From NCBI RefSeq assembly GCF_044457565.1, contig NZ_JBITGZ010000033.1, positions 8,716 to 72,715 of the forward strand: a DNA stretch of 64,000 nucleotides, read 5' to 3'. Source of the DNA: Kitasatospora sp044457565. GTDB lineage: Bacteria > Actinomycetota > Actinomycetes > Streptomycetales > Streptomycetaceae. Positions 57,424 to 64,000 of the stretch are shown here, piece after piece (position 1 is the stretch's first letter; each line of letters begins with the position of its first letter). The notes under the pieces are model-generated. The model saw nothing but the letters and a program-made list of their open reading frames with translations. It did no database searches and was not told where the DNA came from. Made by a program: the position numbers and the translations under genes.

Positions 57424-57927
57424 TCAACCCGCCTTCGGGCCGGGAGTGCCGTTCGGCCAGACGCACGGGGAACTGACGGTCAGGCTCAGCTTCTTGGTGT
57501 CGTCACTGCTCTCCTGCAGCTCCGCCGTGAATCCGTTCGACTTGTTCTTGTAGTACTCCCAGCCCGCATCCTTGCTGAAGGGCTCGAAGCCCAACTCCGC
57601 CAGGTGCTTGCGGAAGGTCTCGAACATCTCGGGATTGCGGTCGACGGGGACGACACCCAGCGCCCAGTCCGTCCTGTGCAGCCGAACCCTCCCCTTCGGG
57701 CCCGAGTCAGAGTCGCTTTCGCACCCGCTACTGAAGGGCTCCGACACGAAGGCCTGCTGCTCGCCCAGCAGGGTGGACAGGATGTCCAGGTCGTAGGCCA
57801 TCACCTGCTGCTTCGCCCGCTCCAGCGTCATGGTCGGCTTCAACTTGTCGGCCTTGCCACAGGAGGTCAGTGCCAGCATCGAGAGCGCCACGATGGCGGC
57901 GGTACGATACCCGGTCAGACTACGCAT
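57424..57927 (-). CDS. Putative lipoprotein of the WXG/DUF1023 operon
   Basis: A 167-residue lipoprotein, unrecognised family. The signal ends ALTSC with lipidated Cys23; the mature part is polar with SSGCESDSDSGPKGRVRLHRTDWALGVVPVD and FRKHLAELGFEPF. It lies 8 bp after the DUF1023 stop in the same direction and is co-transcribed. Position and export suggest an immunity or accessory protein for its neighbour; this is inference. A GTG 12 bp upstream is a possible alternate start. Confidence 0.7.
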   Translation of the reverse strand: MRSLTGYRTAAIVALSMLALTSCGKADKLKPTMTLERAKQQVMAYDLDILSTLLGEQQAFVSEPFSSGCESDSDSGPKGRVRLHRTDWALGVVPVDRNPEMFETFRKHLAELGFEPFSKDAGWEYYKNKSNGFTAELQESSDDTKKLSLTVSSPCVWPNGTPGPKAG

Positions 57928-57935
57928 GGTCTCCC

Positions 57936-59654
57936 TCACTTCCCTGCGATGATCTCGCCCATGGCTCGCAGGGACTGACCCTGCCAGTAGTCGGAGTGCT
58001 CGGTTCCCGGGTCAGTGGGAATCTCCCGCCCGCCGAAGCGTCCGTTGGCCGGGTCCCGTCCGAAGGCCAGGTGATTGTCCGCCTCGCCGTGGAATCCCGA
58101 ATAGGGAACCAGATCGGCGAAGCCGTTCATGATCTTCGTCCCCCATTGACTCGCGCCGTCCGTGACGAGGTCGGCGGGGTTCTCAGGCAGAGCCCATTCG
58201 ATCGCGTCAGAATCGCCGCGGCCCGCATATACGTGCTTCGGGTCGACCCCGAGGTCCTTGGCACTGTCCACCCCGACGCCCGGGCTTCCCACGAAGATCA
58301 CGTCGTCGACCGGCAGGCCCCTGTCCCGCAGGGCATAGCCGACCGTGGTGCTTCCGTAACTGTGCCCGACCACGATGTTGTGGGACGGCGCGCCCTCGTG
58401 GGTCACCCGCAGGCCTGTCTCGAAGTTGTGGAGCTTGTCCCGCGCACCGTCAGCGTAGGAGTCATTGGCCGCCTGCGGGAAGATGCTCTGTGGTGCGTCG
58501 TAGCCGACCCAGGTGATCGAGGAGGTTGTCTTCGTCTGGCCGGCCCGCCAAGCCGCCCCGACCATGGCGTCGGACCGCTCGATGTCACTGTGCAGGTTGT
58601 CACCGACCCTGGCCCCGGTACCAGGAACGTAGGTGACCACGTTGTCCGACGTGTCCGGGTTGTTGATCGCGATGATCGCGTGGCCCTTGTTCTCGGTGTC
58701 GAATCCGAGGAGGTACGCCTTCGGGTGCTCCGGGGTCACGGTGTCGCCGAGCCGGCTCTGAAGGGAGTTGATGCCGGCGAGCCTGTCCTCCAGCTCAGCC
58801 TTCTTCTCCTTCCACTTCACGTGAGCCGGACTCTCGATCTCGGCCTTCGGTCCGAGCTGCTTCATGGCCTCGGGCTCCGGGCCGAGGTGATCGAGCTCGT
58901 TCTGCAGCCGGTCGTGCTCGCGCTCGATCGTGATGCGGTTGGCCTGGTCGCGGTCGACCGCGGGTATGCCGTCCCGGTTGCCGATCTGCTCGGGGTGGTT
59001 CTGGATCAGCTGTTCCTGCTCGCCCGGGGTCAGCCCGTTCCACCACGCCTTGACCTGCTCCGGGCCGGCCTTGCCGTCGGGGATGTCCGTACGGCCCTGA
59101 CTGGCCTTGCGGTCCGCCTCGGCGGTCGCGCTGTTCAGGCCGGTGCCGCTGGTGGCGTTGTCGACGAAGTGCCGCAGCCGCCTGGTGATCTCCTGGTCGG
59201 CGTGGTCGGCCTCGGAGAGCGCGTCGCGCAGCCGTAACTGCAACGCCGCGGCCTTGTTGGCGGCACCCGGGCCGGCGAAGTTGCCGGCCTTGGGGTCGTT
59301 CTCCCAGGTCATACCACCGTCGGGCGCGACGGTGATGCCCGCGGCCTTGGCGTCGTCCATGACGGTGATCAGCCTGGACTGGGCGAGCGCGATGGAGCGG
59401 TGTGCCTCGGCCAGCGCGGCGCCGACCAGGATCAGCTCCTCGTCGGCGGCCTTGAGCTTGCCGGTGAACGCCTGGAGGTCGGCGTTGACCTGGTCGGCCG
59501 TGGCGCCGGACCACTGGGAGCGGTGCAGCCGGTCGACCACCGTGGTCTGCCAGGCCTCGACGTGCTTGCCGAAGGCGGACGCCAGGCTCTCGTAGGCGAA
59601 CCTCGCACTCAGCAGGTTGTTGAGGTTGGCGTCGTAGAGGGTCTTGACCTCCAT
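57936..59654 (-). CDS. DUF1023 alpha/beta hydrolase with ESX-like N-terminal region
   Basis: A 572-residue protein. The N-terminal 150 residues are helical (MEVKTLYDANLNNLLSARFAYESLASAFGKHVEAWQTTVVDRLHRSQWSGATADQVN...) with a WxG-like SQWSGATA; the C-terminal 250 form an alpha/beta hydrolase of DUF1023 type with nucleophile GHSYGS and VFVGSPGVGVDSAKDLG. In actinobacteria this architecture goes with ESX/type VII substrates and may be an exported effector. It follows the WXG-like gene by 2 bp and precedes a lipoprotein, making a three-gene unit. Confidence 0.8.
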   Translation of the reverse strand: MEVKTLYDANLNNLLSARFAYESLASAFGKHVEAWQTTVVDRLHRSQWSGATADQVNADLQAFTGKLKAADEELILVGAALAEAHRSIALAQSRLITVMDDAKAAGITVAPDGGMTWENDPKAGNFAGPGAANKAAALQLRLRDALSEADHADQEITRRLRHFVDNATSGTGLNSATAEADRKASQGRTDIPDGKAGPEQVKAWWNGLTPGEQEQLIQNHPEQIGNRDGIPAVDRDQANRITIEREHDRLQNELDHLGPEPEAMKQLGPKAEIESPAHVKWKEKKAELEDRLAGINSLQSRLGDTVTPEHPKAYLLGFDTENKGHAIIAINNPDTSDNVVTYVPGTGARVGDNLHSDIERSDAMVGAAWRAGQTKTTSSITWVGYDAPQSIFPQAANDSYADGARDKLHNFETGLRVTHEGAPSHNIVVGHSYGSTTVGYALRDRGLPVDDVIFVGSPGVGVDSAKDLGVDPKHVYAGRGDSDAIEWALPENPADLVTDGASQWGTKIMNGFADLVPYSGFHGEADNHLAFGRDPANGRFGGREIPTDPGTEHSDYWQGQSLRAMGEIIAGK

Positions 59655-59656
59655 GC

Positions 59657-60067
59657 TCAGACCACCTCGCGGACGCGGCGGCCGTGGACCCTGGTGCCGA
59701 ACGGATCCGTGCCCGCCGCGGCGGCCGGGGCCGGGGCGGCGTACTTCGCGCCGATGGCGTTCATGCTCGCCATCGCCGTGTGGTCGCTGCCGCGGTACTC
59801 CTGCGCCATCTGGATCAGCTTCGCGCCGTAGCTGTCCATGTCGGCGGAGAGCTTGTCGAGCAGTGTCTTCCAGTCGGCCGTACAGTCGTGCAGCGCGCCA
59901 CTCAACTGCCAGCCCTGAAACGCCCCTGACGCCGAATCACTCGGGCCGACGACCTTACCGGTCTCGCCGGGTATCTGCCCGGCGACCTCCTTGGCGCTGT
60001 GTCCGCAGCCTTCCAGCTCACCGGGACTCACCTGGTAGCCACCGCCACCGTCTGCCGGTTCACGCAT
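59657..60067 (-). CDS. WXG100-like small protein
   Basis: A 136-residue helical protein. The middle has SGAFQGWQLSGALHDCTADWKTLLDKLSADMDSYGAKLIQMAQEYRGSDH, with FQGW in the place of a WxG turn between two helices, and a Pro/Ala tail. Such proteins are partners or substrates of type VII-like secretion. It is the first gene of a three-gene operon; GGGGGGAA lies upstream of the ATG. No ESX secretion ATPase is in the window. Confidence 0.7.
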   Translation of the reverse strand: MREPADGGGGYQVSPGELEGCGHSAKEVAGQIPGETGKVVGPSDSASGAFQGWQLSGALHDCTADWKTLLDKLSADMDSYGAKLIQMAQEYRGSDHTAMASMNAIGAKYAAPAPAAAAGTDPFGTRVHGRRVREVV

Positions 60068-60198
60068 TGTTCCCCCCGTTCATCCCCCTTGCGCGGCACC
60101 GGGGCTCAGCCCCTCGCGCCACACATGATCAATGCACCGTCGATGGTGGCACACGGCTCCCGCTCGCCGGCATCGGGGGGCCGCCCGCGCGAACGCGA

Positions 60199-60229
60199 AG
60201 TGGGAAGTCGGCCGGGCCGACTTCCCACT
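60199..60229. terminator. Hairpin terminator, repeat-family copy 3
   Basis: AGTGGGAAGTCGGCC (60199-60213) is complementary to GGCCGACTTCCCACT (60215-60229). It is 17 bp past the hpnO stop codon and shares the arm CCGACTTCCCACTCC with copies at 30139 and 41753. Confidence 0.88.
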
Positions 60230-60245
60230 CCTGACGAATCCTCAG

Positions 60246-61697
60246 TCAGCGTCCGGTGACCGCCTGTTTGACCAGTGTCCGCCCGAAGTCCCACATCAGG
60301 CCGCTGCCCCGGTGAGCGTCGTCCATGACCTCGGTGAAGGCGTCGACGAAGCGGTCGACGTCCCGCTCGGTGATGATCAGCGGCGGGATCAGCTTGATCA
60401 CCTCCAGGTGGTCCCCGGAGACCTGGGTGAGAATCCGGTGCCGCTGGAGCAGCGGCACCACCACCATCTGTGCGAACAGGCCCTTGCGGGCCGCTTGCAG
60501 GGCCGTCCACCCGGTGCGCAGCTTCAGCGACCGCGGGCGGCCGAACTCGATGCCGATCATCAGACCGCGGCCGCGCACCTCGGCGAGCAGCTCGTACTCC
60601 TCGGTCAGCGCGGACAGCCGCTCCCGGAACAGGTCTCCCACCCGCCGGGCGTTCTCGACCACCTTCTCCTCGCGCATCACATGCAGGGTGGCGAGGGCTG
60701 CGGCCATCGCCTGGGCGTTGGAGCCGAAGCTCGCCGAGTGGACGAGCACCCGGTCCATCGAGGAGTACACCTTCTCGAAGATCCAGCCCTTGCCCAGCGT
60801 CGCGCCGATCGGCACATAGCCGCCGGAGAGCGCCTTCGCGGCGCAGACCAGGTCCGGCAGGACGCCCTCCTCGTGCTGGTAGGCGAAGAACTCCCCGGTG
60901 CGGCCGACGCCCGTCTGCACCTCGTCGCAGATCAGCAGGGCCTTGTGCTCGTGCAGCAGCTCCTGCGCGGCGCGCAGCCAGCCGGGCGGCGGCGCGTGTA
61001 CGCCCTTGCCCTGGACGGGCTCGACGATCAGCGCCGCGACATCGCCCTTGCCCAGCTCGCGGGCGAGCGCGCCGAGGTCGCCGAGCGGGATCGCGGTGTC
61101 GGGCAGCAGCGGGTCGAAGCCCCGGCGGAAGCCGTTCTCGCCGTTGACGGAGAGTGAGCCCGCGGTGAGACCGTGGAAGGCGTGGTCGCAGTAGAGCACC
61201 CGCCGCCGGCCGGTGGCGTACCGGGCGAACTTGAGCGCCGTCTCGACCGCCTCGGTGCCGCTGTTGCCGAAGAAGACCCGGTCCAGCCCCGGCGTGTACG
61301 AGAGCAGCTGCTCCGCCAGCAGGCCGGGTAGCGGGGCGCAGTCGAAGCGGGTGAGGTCGGGCAGGTCGAGGTCCATCACCTGCCGGACGGCGGCGCGGAC
61401 GACGGGGTGGTGGCGGCCGAGCGCGAAGATGCCGAAGCCGGCCAGCATGTCGAGGTACTCGTTGCCCTCGGCGTCGTAGAAGTACGGGCCCTCGGCGCGC
61501 TCGTAGTACTTGTCGAAGCCGATGGTGCGCAGCATCCGGGGCAGCTGTGGGTTGAGGTACCGGCTGTGCAGCTCGTACCGCTCGGCACCGCGCTCGGCGA
61601 GCAGGGCGGCAAGATCGAAGCCCGCCCCGGTACCGTCGAGCCCCGCCCGGTCGTTGTCGTCGAGCCCCGCTCGGGTGCTGGGATGGTCAGCCGGCAT
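60246..61697 (-). CDS. hpnO: Class III aminotransferase of hopanoid cluster (HpnO-type)
   Basis: A 483-residue PLP-dependent class III aminotransferase. The PLP lysine is in CAAKALSGGYVPIGA and the aspartate in ALLICDEVQTGVGRTG; FFGNSGTEAVETALKFAR binds the phosphate. Its 5' end overlaps dxs by 11 bp, so the two are translationally coupled. In streptomycete hopene clusters the gene after ispG-dxs is this aminotransferase; it is thought to make the amino group of aminobacteriohopanetriol. N-terminal 30 residues are a polar extension. It ends at a strong hairpin. Confidence 0.87.
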   Translation of the reverse strand: MPADHPSTRAGLDDNDRAGLDGTGAGFDLAALLAERGAERYELHSRYLNPQLPRMLRTIGFDKYYERAEGPYFYDAEGNEYLDMLAGFGIFALGRHHPVVRAAVRQVMDLDLPDLTRFDCAPLPGLLAEQLLSYTPGLDRVFFGNSGTEAVETALKFARYATGRRRVLYCDHAFHGLTAGSLSVNGENGFRRGFDPLLPDTAIPLGDLGALARELGKGDVAALIVEPVQGKGVHAPPPGWLRAAQELLHEHKALLICDEVQTGVGRTGEFFAYQHEEGVLPDLVCAAKALSGGYVPIGATLGKGWIFEKVYSSMDRVLVHSASFGSNAQAMAAALATLHVMREEKVVENARRVGDLFRERLSALTEEYELLAEVRGRGLMIGIEFGRPRSLKLRTGWTALQAARKGLFAQMVVVPLLQRHRILTQVSGDHLEVIKLIPPLIITERDVDRFVDAFTEVMDDAHRGSGLMWDFGRTLVKQAVTGR

Positions 61698-63597
61698 GAC
61701 GCTGGTCCGCTCCTCGGGTCGGTAGCAGGTGCTTGGCGATGGCCGCGGTCTGGGCGGCGACACCGGTACCGGTGAGGCCGATCTCCTCCAGGATCTCCCC
61801 GCGCGAGGCGTGCGCCAGGAACTCCTGCGGGATGCCCAGCACCCGCAGCGGGATGTCCACGTCCGCGTCGCGCAGCGCCTGGCCGATCGCGCTGCCGACG
61901 CCGCCGGTCCTGCCGTTGTCCTCGACGGTGACCACCAGCCGGTGGGCGGCCGCGAGCTCCACGAGGGCCGGGTCGACGGGCTTGACCCAGCGCGGGTCCG
62001 CCACCGTCGTGGTGAAGCCCTCGGCGAGCAGCAGCGCCGCGGCGTCCAGGCAGGCGGGGGCGGTGGTACCGACGGCGACCAGCAGGATCTCCGGGCTCGC
62101 GCCGGTGCGTTGCAGGACGTCGACGCCGCCGATCCGCTCCAGCGCCGGGATGACGGGCCCGATGTCCGCCTTGGGGAAGCGCACCACCGTCGGCGCGTCC
62201 CGGACCTCCACGGCCTCGCGCAGCTGGGCGCGCAGCTGGTCGGCGTCGCGCGGCGCGGCCAGCCGCAGGCCGGGGACGACCTGAAGGATCGACATGTCCC
62301 ACATGCCGTTGTGCGAGGCACCGTCGACGCCCGTCACTCCGGCGCGGTCCAGGACGAAGGTGACGCCCAGCCTGTGCAGGGCCACGTCCATCAGGACCTG
62401 ATCGAAGGCCCGGTTGAGGAAGGTCGCGTAGACGGCGACCACGGGGTGCAGGCCGCCGGTGGCCAGGCCCGCGGCGCTGGTCACGGCGTGTTGCTCGGCG
62501 ATCCCGACGTCGAAGGTCCGCTCGGGGTAGGCCTTGGCGAACTTGGCGAGGCCCACCGGCTGGAGCATCGCGGCGGTGATGGCGACCACGTCGGGCCGCT
62601 CGGCGCCGATGGCCAGCAGCTCCGTGCCGAAGACCGACGTCCAGGAGGTGCCGCCGCTGGGCGAGATCGGCAGGCAGGTGTAGGGGTCGATCGGGCCCAC
62701 GGCGTGGAAGCGGTCCGCCTCGTCCTGCTCGGCGGGCCGGTAGCCGCGGCCCTTGACGGTCAGGCAGTGCACGATGACCGGGCCGCCGAAGCCGCGGGCC
62801 TGGCGCAGCGCGTGCTCCACCGCACCGATGTCATGGCCGTCGATCGGGCCGAGGTACTTCAGGCCGAGGTCCTCGAACATGCCCTGCGGGGCGAAGGCGT
62901 CCTTGAAGCCCTTCTTCGCGCCGTGCAGCGCGTCGAAGATCGGCTGGCCGACCAGCGGCGTGCGCTGCAGAGCCTCCTTGCCGATCGCCAGGAAGCGTTC
63001 GTAGCCCTGGGTGGTGCGCAGGGTGGCCAGGTGGTTGGCGAGGCCGCCGATGGTCCTGGCGTACGAGCGCTCGTTGTCGTTGACGACGATGACGAGCGGG
63101 CGGTCCTGCGCCTCGGCGATGTTGTTGAGCGCCTCCCAGGCGAGCCCGCCGGTGAGCGCGCCGTCCCCGATCACCGCGACGGTCCGCCGGTCGTGCTGGC
63201 CGAGCAGCCGGCTGGCCTTGGCGAGGCCGTCCGCGTAGGCGAGGGCGGTGGACGCGTGCGAGTTCTCCACCAGGTCGTGCTCGGACTCGGCGCGGGAGGG
63301 GTAGCCGGACAGGCCGCCTCTGGCTCTGAGCCGGCTGAAGTCCTGGCGCCCGGTGAGCAGCTTGTGGACGTAGCTCTGGTGGCCGGTGTCCCAGACGATC
63401 CGGTCGTACGGGGAGTCGAAGACCCGGTGCAGGGCGATGGTGAGCTCGACGACACCGAGGTTCGGGCCGAGATGGCCGCCCGTCCTGGTGACGGCCCCGA
63501 TCAGGAAGTCGCGGATCTCCTCGGCGAGCTGGGGGAGATCGGCGGCCGGCAGACCTCTGAGGTCTGCCGGTCCCTTGATGGTGGGCAGGAGTGACAT
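61687..63597 (-). CDS. dxs: 1-Deoxy-D-xylulose-5-phosphate synthase
   Basis: A 636-residue thiamine diphosphate enzyme of normal length. The TPP motif is GDGALTGGLAWEALNNIAEAQDRPLVIVVNDN (about 145-176); the His in DTGHQSYVHKLLTGR and the transketolase segment DVGIAEQHAVTSAAGLA are present. It condenses pyruvate and glyceraldehyde-3-phosphate for the MEP pathway. A hopanoid-cluster copy gives a dedicated isoprenoid supply; a housekeeping dxs is expected elsewhere. It overlaps hpnO by 11 bp and follows ispG. Confidence 0.95.
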   Translation of the reverse strand: MSLLPTIKGPADLRGLPAADLPQLAEEIRDFLIGAVTRTGGHLGPNLGVVELTIALHRVFDSPYDRIVWDTGHQSYVHKLLTGRQDFSRLRARGGLSGYPSRAESEHDLVENSHASTALAYADGLAKASRLLGQHDRRTVAVIGDGALTGGLAWEALNNIAEAQDRPLVIVVNDNERSYARTIGGLANHLATLRTTQGYERFLAIGKEALQRTPLVGQPIFDALHGAKKGFKDAFAPQGMFEDLGLKYLGPIDGHDIGAVEHALRQARGFGGPVIVHCLTVKGRGYRPAEQDEADRFHAVGPIDPYTCLPISPSGGTSWTSVFGTELLAIGAERPDVVAITAAMLQPVGLAKFAKAYPERTFDVGIAEQHAVTSAAGLATGGLHPVVAVYATFLNRAFDQVLMDVALHRLGVTFVLDRAGVTGVDGASHNGMWDMSILQVVPGLRLAAPRDADQLRAQLREAVEVRDAPTVVRFPKADIGPVIPALERIGGVDVLQRTGASPEILLVAVGTTAPACLDAAALLLAEGFTTTVADPRWVKPVDPALVELAAAHRLVVTVEDNGRTGGVGSAIGQALRDADVDIPLRVLGIPQEFLAHASRGEILEEIGLTGTGVAAQTAAIAKHLLPTRGADQRHAG

Positions 63598-63658
63598 GGT
63601 TTCACCTCGGGACTGTGGGTAGCGGCAGGGATGGCACTGGCTCGACCGGTGTGCGCTC

Positions 63659-64000
63659 TCAGCCTCGCGCGGTCACGGTCGGTGCGCCCGTTGACTCCGT
63701 CAGCTCGGCGAGCTTGAGGGCCTCCTCGATCAGCGTCTCGACGATCTTCGACTCCGGGACGGTCTTGATGACCTCGCCCTTGACGAAGATCTGGCCCTTG
63801 CCGTTGCCCGAGGCCACCCCCAGGTCGGCCTCCCGCGCCTCACCCGGACCGTTCACCACGCAACCCATCACCGCGACCCGCAGCGGCACCTCCATGCCCT
63901 CCAGACCGGCCGTGACCTCCTCGGCGAGCTTGTAGACGTCCACCTGGGCGCGGCCGCAGGACGGGCAGGACACGATCTCCAGCCCACGCTGGCGCAGGTT
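63659..64000 (-). CDS. ispG: IspG (GcpE), 5' part outside the window
   Basis: The C-terminal 113 residues of 4-hydroxy-3-methylbut-2-enyl-diphosphate synthase. The frame is open to the last base (NLRQRGLEIVSCPSCGR) and the [4Fe-4S] ligands are CPSCGR and GCVVNGPGEA, the Glu of NGPGE being a ligand too. It catalyses the reductive step to HMBPP in the MEP pathway. It precedes dxs by 61 bp and belongs to the hopanoid operon; its start is beyond position 64000. Confidence 0.95.
   Translation of the reverse strand, partial: NLRQRGLEIVSCPSCGRAQVDVYKLAEEVTAGLEGMEVPLRVAVMGCVVNGPGEAREADLGVASGNGKGQIFVKGEVIKTVPESKIVETLIEEALKLAELTESTGAPTVTARG

Noticed and set aside
1..64000. tRNA, rRNA, CRISPR array or prophage
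   Set aside because: I looked for cloverleaf ends, rRNA motifs, evenly spaced short repeats, integrases and phage genes, and saw none. The only spaced repeats are the palindrome array and coding repeats described.

Overview
The window is a chromosomal segment of a high-GC actinomycete, almost certainly Streptomycetaceae (Streptomyces or Kitasatospora). The evidence is the third-position G/C bias, many GTG starts and lineage-typical genes: an XRE(DUF5753)/ATPase/DUF397 set, a riboswitch-controlled Rpf hydrolase, malEFG-aglA-malR, a DasR-type chitinase, gluABCD and the ispG-dxs-aminotransferase end of a hopanoid cluster. I see no rRNA, tRNA or CRISPR array.

Layout. 1-4 kb: end of an M56 metallopeptidase, a MarR repressor divergent from an MFS exporter with a clear operator, and a TetR regulator. 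4-6.5 kb: XRE regulator, HATPase and DUF397 protein, whose two flanking gaps carry the same TGCANNTGCA palindrome in clusters. 6.7-12 kb: CbiX-like protein, Tat-exported G8/beta-helix protein, c-di-AMP riboswitch with an Rpf/LysM/NlpC-P60 hydrolase, and a small RHH-like protein. 12-18.4 kb: a one-direction maltose operon malE-F-G-aglA-malR with the repressor last. 18.7-23.3 kb: degenerate FAH-like protein, flavohemoglobin, Cys-containing regulator, GNAT and aldose epimerase. 23.35-23.51 kb: a 164-bp element with perfect 17-bp terminal inverted repeats. 23.5-27.7 kb: giant ATPase regulator divergent from a class I terpene synthase. 28-36 kb: aldehyde dehydrogenase with DUF779, DUF6325/SHOCT pair, NTF2-like protein, serine hydrolase, NUDIX protein, a YedY/YedZ-like molybdoenzyme with cytochrome b, and TetR.

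36-48 kb: a protein with four near-identical 18-residue repeats, a GH18 chitinase behind a DasR-like site, spermidine-synthase-like protein, YeiH exporter with cysteine dioxygenase and a LysR, then a gluABCD uptake operon in which gluB and gluC are frameshifted and gluD has an abnormal tail. 48-57 kb: LapA-like protein, an ABC exporter pair with complementary loss of ATP-site motifs, aldo/keto reductase, a single-chain double MarR, a FabG-like reductase, a deleted PAP2 phosphatase relic, and two small proteins. 57-60 kb: a WXG-like protein, DUF1023 hydrolase and lipoprotein operon. 60-64 kb: hopanoid-type aminotransferase, dxs and ispG.

The points most worth following are the shared phased operator array around the XRE/ATPase/DUF397 set, the single-chain MarR, the asymmetric ABC pair, the miniature inverted-repeat element, the recurring terminator hairpin, and the signs of decay (glu operon, PAP2 relic, FAH-like pseudoenzyme). 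All functional calls are from reading the sequence; no search was run.
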